Shown here: positions 1 through 6,245 of the stretch, piece by piece | Position numbering within the stretch: position 1 is the stretch's first letter | Layout: every line of letters begins with the position of its first letter | Assembly (NCBI GenBank): GCA_040757115.1 | Contig: JBFLYA010000115.1 | Coordinates: forward strand, 1-12,528 | Length of the DNA stretch: 12,528 bases | Reading direction: 5' to 3' | From: a bacterium | GTDB lineage: Bacteria; UBA9089; CG2-30-40-21; SBAY01 | Position numbers and translations under genes: made by a program | The notes under the pieces: model-generated | The model's input: only the letters and a program-made list of their open reading frames with translations | What the model was told of the DNA's origin: nothing | Database searches by the model: none

Positions 1-195
1 ATTCAATTAAAAGTTAGTCAGGATGAAATGGGTTTGATAAAGGTCAATCTGCCAGCAGGGGAAAATTACATTGTGAAGTTAAAATATGAAGATGGACTGA
101 TGGAACAAATTGGCTGGATTATCACCAGTTTATCCTTGGTGAGTGTTTTTCTACTAATAGGAATTTGCTTTTTGCACATTCTGAAGATATTATAG
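1..195 (+). CDS. C-terminal end of a polytopic membrane protein (partial)
   Basis: Frame 1 is open from the first base to a TAG at 193-195 and encodes the last 64 residues of a protein that begins outside the window. The visible part has a soluble beta-like stretch (VNLPAGENYIVKLKYEDG) followed by a single hydrophobic helix of about 22 residues (WIITSLSLVSVFLLIGICF) and a short tail. A small extracytoplasmic beta domain before a final membrane helix is seen at the end of large YfhO-like or GT-C-like membrane glycosyltransferase relatives, so that class is the best guess. It cannot be confirmed from 64 residues. The gene ends 33 bases before the mobile element at 229. Confidence 0.65.
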   Translation: MQLKVSQDEMGLIKVNLPAGENYIVKLKYEDGLMEQIGWIITSLSLVSVFLLIGICFLHILKIL

Positions 196-279
196 TATAA
201 ATTTTTCCTGAGTCAACAAAAAAATTTCGTAACCGTCAGGTAGTCCTTTACCGCAGAGACGCAGAGGAACAGAGAAGAT

Positions 280-479
280 ATGGAAATAAATCAGATAACA
301 GAAAAGATTATTGGTGCAGCCATTGAAATACTTATGACCTGCTTGCCGACTGTTCAGCAGGCAAGCCAGATTTGTTAATCCATCCCTGATTTTCATCAGG
401 GCAAGTTTAATGTTGTTGTACTCAAGAGCTTGCACTGATGAAAATCAGGGATGTTAAGCGTATCGTCCATAAATTTTAA
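280..479 (+). pseudogene. Decayed GxxExxY-family gene inside the element
   Basis: An ATG at 280 begins MEINQITEKIIGAAIEI, which matches the characteristic N-terminus of GxxExxY proteins (small nuclease-like proteins usually about 125 residues). The match stops after about 17 codons, before the diagnostic GxxExxY motif, and the frame ends at about 378. A C-terminal remnant, MKIRDVKRIVHKF followed by TAA, is readable at 438-479 in another frame. An inverted copy of part of the same C-terminal region lies at 381-405. The gene therefore retains both termini, has lost its middle, and has partly folded back on itself. Family assignment is from memory of the consensus. A homologous remnant lies at 6033-6190. 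Confidence 0.6.
381..453. repeat. 25-bp inverted repeat (hairpin) within element copy 1
   Basis: Arms at 381-405 and 429-453 are reverse complements at 24 of 25 positions (core CATCCCTGATTTTCATCAG), with a 23-nt loop. The arms encode the same short peptide (MKIRD) on opposite strands, so the hairpin arose from an inverted duplication of the GxxExxY C-terminal segment. A single related arm, CGGATTTTCATCAG, occurs in the element at 6000-6245. No T-tract follows, so it is not a canonical terminator. Confidence 0.8.
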
Positions 480-533
480 TTTTCTTCTCTGCGTCTCTGT
501 GTCTCTGCGGTGAACGGTTACTAAAATTCAACC

Positions 534-563
534 TTGACAGGTGCAAGATTAATAATGTATAAT
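534..563 (+). promoter_or_regulatory. Sigma-70-type promoter of the GT9 gene
   Basis: A perfect -35 TTGACA (534-539) and perfect -10 TATAAT (558-563) are separated by 18 bases. The GT9 start codon at 572 is only 8 bases past the -10 box, so transcription would begin at about 569-572. The mRNA would be leaderless or nearly so, and the AGGGG at 564-568 would mostly lie upstream of the transcript. The -35 box is 12 bases from the end of the element at 229-521. Confidence 0.8.
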
Positions 564-571
564 AGGGGAAA

Positions 572-1627
572 ATGAAAATCTTGATTATTCAAACAGCATT
601 TATTGGAGATGTGATTTTAGGGACACCACTTTTGCAGACCATTGCCACGGCAGGAAGTATGGAGCACAAAGCACGAAACACGGAGCAGAAAGCAGGAAAC
701 AAAGAATTATCTATTATAACTACACCGCAAGGGAAAGAGATTTTAGATGGAAATCCTTATCTTAATCAGATAATTGTCTATGATAAAAAGGGACAAGATA
801 GGGGCTTTTTTAAATTCCTGGAAATGGTAAAAAAGATTAAAAGGGAAAAATTCGATATTGCGGTCATTCCACATCGTTCACTGCGAAGCAGTTTGTTGGC
901 TTATTTAGCTAAAATACCTGAAAGAATTGGATTTAACACAAGTGCTGGCTTTTTCTTGTTGACGAGAAAAGTCCCATATTTAAGAAATAAGCATGAAGTA
1001 GAGCGGAATTTAGAGTTAGCCTCCACAGGATTGGGAATTAAGGCAATTGAGCAAAATTTAAGTATTTTTTTATCGGAGAAAGAAAAGAATTTTGCCAGAA
1101 GATTCCTTGAGGAAAACAATGTTGGAGATGACTTTTTAATCGGGTTTGCCCCGGGGTCTATCTGGCAAACTAAACAATGGTTGACTTCAGGTTATGCCCG
1201 GGTGGGTGATGAATTAAGCAAAAACTACAAGGCGAAAATTATTATCTTTGGAAGTAAGGCGGACGCAGAAATAGCTGAAAAAATAAGCAAACAGATGAAA
1301 ATTACACCAATTATTGCCGCTGGTAAAACAAATCTTAAAGAATTATCTGCCTTAATTTCAAAATGTCATCTATTCGTTACGAATGATACCGCGCCAATGC
1401 ATATTGCGATGGCTTTTAAGATACCGACGGTGGCGATATTTGGTCCAACAACCCTGGATATTGGTTTTGGACCTTATGGTGAGAATTTTGTCGTGGTGGA
1501 GCGTTCAGGACTTGCCTGCCGACCTTGTAGTTTGCATGGTCCCCGTCAATGCCCGAAAAAACACTTTGCCTGTATGAATGAAATATCACCGCAAGAAGTC
1601 ATCTCGGCTTGCCAAAAACTTGTTTAA
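572..1627 (+). CDS. waaF: Glycosyltransferase family 9, lipopolysaccharide heptosyltransferase II-like
   Basis: This 351-residue protein has the full GT9 plan. The N-terminal Rossmann start is MKILIIQTAFIGDVILGTPLL, with the conserved Asp in the GD pair at residue 13. The second Rossmann half opens at FAPGSIWQTKQW (192-203). The ADP-sugar-binding signature FVTNDTAPMHIA spans 268-279 and IFGPTT 289-294. A C-terminal cysteine cluster (C316, C319, C327, C334) is typical of WaaF/RfaF relatives. Enzymes of this type transfer heptose from ADP-heptose to the growing LPS core on the cytoplasmic face of the inner membrane. The exact acceptor cannot be inferred, so the symbol is tentative. Residues about 29-44 look like an in-frame insertion from a 7-bp tandem repeat. 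The ATG is fixed by the conserved N-terminus. The gene ends tail to tail with the minus-strand operon, sharing three bases at the stop codons. Confidence 0.9.
   Translation: MKILIIQTAFIGDVILGTPLLQTIATAGSMEHKARNTEQKAGNKELSIITTPQGKEILDGNPYLNQIIVYDKKGQDRGFFKFLEMVKKIKREKFDIAVIPHRSLRSSLLAYLAKIPERIGFNTSAGFFLLTRKVPYLRNKHEVERNLELASTGLGIKAIEQNLSIFLSEKEKNFARRFLEENNVGDDFLIGFAPGSIWQTKQWLTSGYARVGDELSKNYKAKIIIFGSKADAEIAEKISKQMKITPIIAAGKTNLKELSALISKCHLFVTNDTAPMHIAMAFKIPTVAIFGPTTLDIGFGPYGENFVVVERSGLACRPCSLHGPRQCPKKHFACMNEISPQEVISACQKLV
656..704 (+). repeat. Degenerate 7-bp tandem repeat inside the GT9 coding sequence
   Basis: Seven consecutive 7-base units (AGTATGG, AGCACAA, AGCACGA, AACACGG, AGCAGAA, AGCAGGA, AACAAAG) fall in the coding sequence. 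They encode a low-complexity charged stretch, roughly SMEHKARNTEQKAGNK, placed where GT9 enzymes normally have a short turn between the first helix and the second beta strand (ELSIITTPQG). The reading frame is kept across the insertion. Confidence 0.65.
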
Positions 1628-3411
1628 TTGTAATTATTAAAGGTTCTATACACGATAACCTTTTCATCTTCATAAAAAGGCTTTTTAAATAAATTATGCA
1701 TAGAACTAAGAAAGTTATCCATATCTTCTTTCTTTGAAAAAATCTGGCATATTGACTGAGTGTTAGAATCCAGTACCAATTTTATAACTGGATTTAAAGC
1801 AAACGGAATTAATCCTCTCAGAAATTTTTCCTGCCTTGATTTAGGTGAAAAAGGCTTGAATCTTTCATTAAAAAACATTTCTTTATGAATTATAATATAT
1901 TTAATATTATATTCCTTTAAAATTTTTATACAATCTGCCTGTTTTATCTGTGTAATTTTTGTATTAATCTCAGAGGGATTTGTAAATATATTGATAAACC
2001 GAGTGTTGTAAATAAATTCTCTAACACCAGGAGATGGATGATTAATATATCCCCCTATTATCTTCTTTTGATGGATGGTTTGAAAATACATATTCAGACC
2101 TTGAACATAATTGTCTCCGTCATGAATCATTGTTTTAAAAGGGAGTTCGAGAACCGCATAATCTCCTTTTTCTTTTCCTAAATAGGCAAAAATTGGTGAT
2201 GGAGTAAATTTAGAAGCAGGTAAAGGTATAATTAAATATTCTAAGCATATTAACAAGGATATAATAGTTAATACCATAATAGCGTATTTTCCCCTGGAAA
2301 AATATTTGCATGTATATCCTGATAATACTGCTAAACACAACATTATCATTACCATATATCGCCATGGAGCTCGCATAAGACTCAATACAGGTAACTTATG
2401 TAATATTAACATCGGCAGAGGTATGTTATCATATATCTTTCCTAAAAAGACAGGATGAGGGCCCACAGAGAGGATAAAGAAAACAAAAATTATTACTATC
2501 CAGAATATTGCAATATACCTTTTCATTTTAAATAGAGAAGATGCGGCTAAAACTATGACTATATATCCATAAAATACAAACCAGCAGACAGAGAGAAAAG
2601 GAGAAAAACTAAATCCATACAAACTTGTTTGCATAGGAATCTGCCGTAAAGGCTTAAAGGTGATAAAACCTTTAAGTATTGGATATGCAAATGGGAAGAT
2701 TAATATTCCAAAGGTAATTATCATAAAAAGGGATTGCTTGATAAAATTTAGACAAAGGATTTTTTCACGCTCAAATATTAAGAAATACAGGATAAATATG
2801 ATGATAAAAAGAAAAGCAAACACCATATAATACCAGGATGATAAAGATATCAAGGTTAAAAAAATCCCTCCGGAAATTGCATTTTTTGTTCTGTTTCCCT
2901 CAAACATCTTTAATAAATAGAGGCAAAAGAAAGGAAACCATTCAATACTTAAAGGGTCTAACACACCATAGTGGAGTAAATGATACGGACAGAAGGCATA
3001 GATAATACCCGAAATGAATGCAGAAGGTCTATGGTCAGTAAGGTGTTTTACTAATAGATAGGTTCCAAATCCACTTACAACAACCGAAAATAAGAAAAGC
3101 AGATTATATACAGCTATTCTTCCCATAATTAGTTGTAATGGAATACCTAATAATAGCTTATCCCAGGCGAATTGCTGAAGACTTAAAGTAGTACCTGTGG
3201 GATAAAAAATTTCTGATGTAAAAAATGGTGTAGTATGTAATTCAAGTAAGGCTTTCTTTACCCACCATAGATTCCATAAGGTTAGTCCGAAGTCTCCAGT
3301 AGGGAATGCAAAAGGGGTATTAATTTTAAAGGCTATTGGGTAAGTAAATATGATAGTTAAGATAATATACCCAAAGAGAATGAGTCCATAGTTTCTCCAT
3401 AAATTTTTCAT
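1624..3411 (-). CDS. Polytopic membrane protein, GT-C-like, uncharacterised
   Basis: This 595-residue protein consists of roughly a dozen hydrophobic segments followed by a soluble C-terminal domain of about 180 residues. It starts with a membrane helix (GLILFGYIILTIIFTYPIAF). Next comes a first extracytoplasmic loop holding TGDFGLTLWNLWWVKKAL and FYPTGTTL, a pattern seen in many uncharacterised GT-C-type (polyprenyl-phosphate-sugar-using) membrane proteins. The segment SGIIYAFCPYHLLHYGVLDPLSIEWFP is also typical of that class. A role in transfer of a lipid-linked sugar outside the membrane is inference. It is the last gene of the minus-strand operon; its ATG is 12 bases after the GNAT stop. 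AGGAAGG (3415-3423 region) forms a good ribosome site. The C-terminal domain (with VLELPFKTMIHDGDN) is not recognised. Confidence 0.75.
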   Translation of the reverse strand: MKNLWRNYGLILFGYIILTIIFTYPIAFKINTPFAFPTGDFGLTLWNLWWVKKALLELHTTPFFTSEIFYPTGTTLSLQQFAWDKLLLGIPLQLIMGRIAVYNLLFLFSVVVSGFGTYLLVKHLTDHRPSAFISGIIYAFCPYHLLHYGVLDPLSIEWFPFFCLYLLKMFEGNRTKNAISGGIFLTLISLSSWYYMVFAFLFIIIFILYFLIFEREKILCLNFIKQSLFMIITFGILIFPFAYPILKGFITFKPLRQIPMQTSLYGFSFSPFLSVCWFVFYGYIVIVLAASSLFKMKRYIAIFWIVIIFVFFILSVGPHPVFLGKIYDNIPLPMLILHKLPVLSLMRAPWRYMVMIMLCLAVLSGYTCKYFSRGKYAIMVLTIISLLICLEYLIIPLPASKFTPSPIFAYLGKEKGDYAVLELPFKTMIHDGDNYVQGLNMYFQTIHQKKIIGGYINHPSPGVREFIYNTRFINIFTNPSEINTKITQIKQADCIKILKEYNIKYIIIHKEMFFNERFKPFSPKSRQEKFLRGLIPFALNPVIKLVLDSNTQSICQIFSKKEDMDNFLSSMHNLFKKPFYEDEKVIVYRTFNNYN

Positions 3412-3423
3412 TTTAGCACCTTC

Positions 3424-4473
3424 CTATATAATCATATCCAGGTCAGAATCACCGAGGGTAAGAAACCAATTTTTGGGTTCTCTTAAAAACTCCATCGGCA
3501 CATCGGGAATTATAGACCGGCCAATATATCTATAGACCGTAGAGCCCTTTCTCACAAAAAAGCCACATTTTTTAAGGGTCTTTAAATAGAAGGCATTTTT
3601 AGGCTCTAAACAACAGATAGAATTTACCTTTTGTTCTTTAAAATATTTTGTTGCCCGCCAGATAAGACTCTCAAATCCTTCTTTCTCTGCTAAAAAGTCA
3701 ACTATGTAACCTGTATTTTGATAGACTCGTAAGACAATATATCCTGATATCTCCTTTTTCTTTTCGGCTAAAAAGATAGTATATTGGACATCCGGACATC
3801 TAACAAACCGCCAATTTAAATACTTCATATCACGGATAGAGATGGCATTAAAGTTTTTAGAGATACGATTCCAGAAGTCGTCTATTCGGGAGTTAAAGGA
3901 CGAAATTTGAGTAAGAGTTATCAGTGGGGATTTTTTGGGTTTAAAGATAAGATCAGAAAGAAGATTTAAAGGAAGAGTAATGAATTTAGGTATTAATTTG
4001 TTTTTAACAAATTTAGTCACGGTGTTTTCCAGATTAACAGATTTTTTCATTAATGGATTAAAAGATATATGGACATCGAAACCAGCTATTCTTTTCCAAA
4101 GTAAATAAGCGGGTTCCGTTGGGAAACCAATATTTAAAGGATTTTCCTCATAAGCCTTTTTGATTAACAAATGCCCTCTGCCACGATATTTAGGATGGGT
4201 CATATGGTCAACTAACCAATATGCCTGGTAGGTTTTTGTGTTAATTAACACTTTGGTAGATATGCCACAGATAAATCCGGCTAATTGGCCTTTATATTCT
4301 AATATCCGAATAAAAGGACCTTCTTTGGGGTTATTGGGATTATCCTCAAATTTCCAGTCCCATCTTTTTCTACACACTTGGGCAATCTCTTTGCCCCATA
4401 CTTCCTCATATAATTTAAAAAGCAATTCTTTATCTTCCTTTGTGTATTTTCTTACAGACCATAGTTTTTCCAT
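3424..4473 (-). CDS. GNAT-family acyltransferase with two GNAT-like halves
   Basis: The 349-residue product starts VRKYTKEDKELLFKLYEEVWG, a classic GNAT beginning. It has the acetyl-CoA pyrophosphate-binding motif in THPKYRGRGHLLIKKAYEE (residues about 92-110). The second half has a repeated fold signal: IRDMKYLNWRFVRCPDVQYTIFLAE, then ISGYIVLRV, and a closing FYLKTLKKCGFFVRKGST. The YLNWRF...P...Y pattern is typical of the second domain of double-GNAT proteins found in surface-polysaccharide loci. The likely role is acylation of an amino sugar or glycan precursor in the cytoplasm. The substrate is unknown. It sits 15 bases after the radical SAM gene and 12 before the membrane-protein gene, so all are co-transcribed. 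The upstream ribosome site is weak, which suggests some translational coupling. Confidence 0.75.
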   Translation of the reverse strand: MEKLWSVRKYTKEDKELLFKLYEEVWGKEIAQVCRKRWDWKFEDNPNNPKEGPFIRILEYKGQLAGFICGISTKVLINTKTYQAYWLVDHMTHPKYRGRGHLLIKKAYEENPLNIGFPTEPAYLLWKRIAGFDVHISFNPLMKKSVNLENTVTKFVKNKLIPKFITLPLNLLSDLIFKPKKSPLITLTQISSFNSRIDDFWNRISKNFNAISIRDMKYLNWRFVRCPDVQYTIFLAEKKKEISGYIVLRVYQNTGYIVDFLAEKEGFESLIWRATKYFKEQKVNSICCLEPKNAFYLKTLKKCGFFVRKGSTVYRYIGRSIIPDVPMEFLREPKNWFLTLGDSDLDMII

Positions 4474-4488
4474 TTTTATTGCCTGAAT

Positions 4489-5925
4489 TTATACAGGAAT
4501 TTTAACCTTTTTTATTCCCCTTTTTGTAATTTTTAAACCTGTATGTAATTCAATTACATCTCTGATACCTTGTAAAGTTCTTTTTAAATTTCCGTCTGAA
4601 TAATATTTGATTTTTCGATGCCATTGAATTAATTTTTTTAAATCCGTTTCGCAAGTATAATAAGGTGCAAGTTTATCAGAAAGCCAGAAACTATCATCCA
4701 TAAAATTATATTTTTTTGCCCTTTCGTATAAGCCGGTCCCAGGAAAGACCATCGCAATCTGTAATTGAATAATATCCGGTCGAGTTTCTTGCAGAAGTTT
4801 TATTGTTTCATTTATACTCTGTTTATTTTCGCCTGGATTTCCCACCATTAAAAAGGCACCTGTAGTAATTCCAATTTTCTTTGTAAATTTCAAGACATTA
4901 ACCATTTCATCTCTTGAGGGTATTTTTTGAGTAACATTCTTCAGAACATCTGTCGAACCTGATTCAATTCCAAAACCAATAAATCTACATCCTGCCTCAT
5001 AGGCTATCTTTAGCATCTCCTCAGATACAAATTTTACACCTGTTTGAAATCCCCAGAATAATATATTAAGTTTTTTCTCTATGAGCATTTTAGAAAGCTC
5101 AATAACCCTTTTTTGGTCAACAGAAAAGATATCATCTATAAAAGCAAAGGTATTACAATTATAGTCATTATATAGCCACTCAATCTCTTTCATAATACTT
5201 GAAGCCGACCGTGCCCGCCATTTACTTCGCCAGATTTTGTTCACCGAGCAAAACTCACATCTAAAAGGGCATCCGCGTGAGGTTATAAGATAACCGGTTC
5301 GCAAGTCTTTATAATTTATTCCATTAATCTCAGCTATCTCACGAAGTAAATATCCTCCGGTGTACATATTAAAATCCATAAAATGGAAAGCAGGAAATGG
5401 GAGTGAATCAAGGTCACTAATAGATTCTCGCTCCTCAGTAGTAATCACCTTTTGGTTATGGAGATAGGCAATACCTTTAATCTTTCCTATTTCTCCCTGA
5501 TTTTGCCAGGTATTTACCAATTCCCGCATAGTATCTTCTCCCTCTCCTATTATTACTCCATCCACCGGGAAATTGGTAAGAATCTGTTCATACATTAATG
5601 TTGCATGTGGACCACCTAAAATAACCTTAATATTTTTATCTATTGCTTTAACCAGGTATATTAATTTAAATAGGCTACCCCGTTGGTCTGACAGCGTCGT
5701 AATTCCTACAATTTGAGGACAAAAATCTCTGATTTGTCTTTCCAACTGTTGCCAATTATATTGATATGCATCAATAATCTTTATCTCATGGCCATCTTTC
5801 TCTAATACCGCGCCAATAGAGAAAAGTCCAATAGGTGCAAAGGCAGATTCTACTGGCTCATCTTCTAAATATCTTGAATATGCAGATGGATGAAATAGAG
5901 GTGGATTTATTAATAGAAGTCTCAT
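4489..5925 (-). CDS. B12-binding-domain radical SAM protein
   Basis: With the ATG at 5925 the protein is 478 residues. The N-terminal Rossmann domain (1 to about 140) is of the B12-binding type: MRLLLINPP, APIGLFSIGAVLEKDGHEIKIIDAY, VILGGPHATL, IIGEGEDT. The cobalamin-ligating DxHxxG motif is not visible (DAYQYN instead), as in many members, so cobalamin binding is uncertain. The radical SAM core follows with CxxxCxxC at C219, C223 and C226 (RGCPFRCEFC) for the 4Fe-4S cluster. FGIESGSTDVL and FLMVGNPGE are further core motifs. An upstream GTG at 5988 would add 21 residues, but the ATG at 5925 opens the conserved MRLLLINPP and has GGAG nine bases upstream. Such enzymes methylate or rearrange lipid or sugar substrates. 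The reaction here is unknown. A mobile element now separates it from the flippase gene. Confidence 0.88.
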   Translation of the reverse strand: MRLLLINPPLFHPSAYSRYLEDEPVESAFAPIGLFSIGAVLEKDGHEIKIIDAYQYNWQQLERQIRDFCPQIVGITTLSDQRGSLFKLIYLVKAIDKNIKVILGGPHATLMYEQILTNFPVDGVIIGEGEDTMRELVNTWQNQGEIGKIKGIAYLHNQKVITTEERESISDLDSLPFPAFHFMDFNMYTGGYLLREIAEINGINYKDLRTGYLITSRGCPFRCEFCSVNKIWRSKWRARSASSIMKEIEWLYNDYNCNTFAFIDDIFSVDQKRVIELSKMLIEKKLNILFWGFQTGVKFVSEEMLKIAYEAGCRFIGFGIESGSTDVLKNVTQKIPSRDEMVNVLKFTKKIGITTGAFLMVGNPGENKQSINETIKLLQETRPDIIQLQIAMVFPGTGLYERAKKYNFMDDSFWLSDKLAPYYTCETDLKKLIQWHRKIKYYSDGNLKRTLQGIRDVIELHTGLKITKRGIKKVKIPV

Positions 5926-5934
5926 CGTTAATAA

Positions 5935-5938
5935 CTCC
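5935..5938 (-). promoter_or_regulatory. Ribosome binding site deciding the radical SAM start
   Basis: On the minus strand GGAG lies nine bases upstream of the ATG at 5925. It supports this start over the GTG at 5988, which lies in what used to be the end of the flippase gene. Confidence 0.6.
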
Positions 5939-5991
5939 ATTAAAACGAAACTGAGGTAATCCGTTTCTAATGCTTTTCCTCTTTGCACTCC

Positions 5992-5999
5992 CTGGTTTC
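5992..5999. repeat. 8-bp target-site duplication, left copy
   Basis: CTGGTTTC abuts the left end of the element at 6000. The identical octamer is at 6246-6253, directly after the right end at 6245. This is direct evidence of transposition into this spot. Confidence 0.9.
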
Positions 6000-6245
6000 G
6001 TCACCGTTCACCGCAGAGACGCAGAGAAAAAATTAAAAACTATTTACCACATGCTTCATTCCATCACGGATTTTCATCAGAGCAAGCTTTTGAAAACCGA
6101 CATATCATGATTGATTAACAAATTTGGTTTTGAGGGCCTATGTAGGACAATGATTGCCTCAATAATCTTTTCTGTTGTCTGATTTATTTCAATCTCTTCT
6201 CTGTTCCTCTGCGTCTCTGCGGTAAATTACCACCTGAACGGTTAC
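6000..6245 (-). mobile_element. Family 1 miniature inverted-repeat element, copy 2 (GxxExxY remnant cargo)
   Basis: This 246-bp element starts GTCACCGTTCA (6000-6010) and ends TGAACGGTTAC (6235-6245), an 11-bp TIR with one mismatch. It is flanked by the perfect 8-bp duplication CTGGTTTC. Internal inverted motifs CCGCAGAGACGCAGAG lie at 6011-6026 and, reverse complemented, at 6207-6222. The long end (TIR, GGTGGTAATTTA, then the CCGCAGAG motif) is on the right, so the element is inverted relative to the one at 229-521. It contains both termini of a GxxExxY gene on the minus strand. It fills the 316-base gap between the flippase and radical SAM genes. There is no transposase. Confidence 0.9.
6033..6190 (-). 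pseudogene. Decayed GxxExxY-family gene in element copy 2
   Basis: Reading the minus strand from 6190 gives EINQTTEKIIEAII, homologous to the start of the remnant at 280. After a deleted middle the sequence continues with NLLINHD and ends as MKIRDGMKHVVNSF with a stop (6077-6033), which matches the usual GxxExxY tail (DGIKRVVN). The frame between the two parts is broken by stops. It is non-functional. Internal deletions differ between the two copies, so both derive independently from a larger gene-bearing parent. Confidence 0.6.

Larger units (their letters stand above)
229..521 (+). mobile_element. Family 1 miniature inverted-repeat element, copy 1 (GxxExxY remnant cargo)
   Basis: This 293-bp element is bounded by GTAACCG-TCA at 229 and TGAACGGTTAC at 511-521, an 11-bp terminal inverted repeat with one base missing on the left. 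Just inside lie a second pair of inverted motifs, CCGCAGAGACGCAGAG (251-266), and its reverse complement in a slightly longer version (about 487-510). The left end reads GTAACCGTCAGGTAGTCCTTTACCGCAGAG, long by comparison with the right end, where the CCGCAGAG motif follows the TIR directly. The same long/short asymmetry occurs in the copy at 6000-6245, in the opposite orientation. Flanks AAAATTTC (221-228) and TAAAATTC (522-529) agree at 6 of 8 positions and may be a decayed target duplication. There is no transposase, so movement would need one in trans. Confidence 0.75.

Noticed and set aside
190-435. Minus-strand open frame of about 80 codons
   Set aside because: It runs through the element at 229-521 and includes the inverted GxxExxY tail fragment; it has no ribosome site and the product looks like translated repeat.
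5926-5988. GTG start at 5988 for the radical SAM protein
   Set aside because: The extra 21 residues derive from the former end of the flippase gene, while the conserved MRLLLINPP begins at 5925 with a ribosome site.
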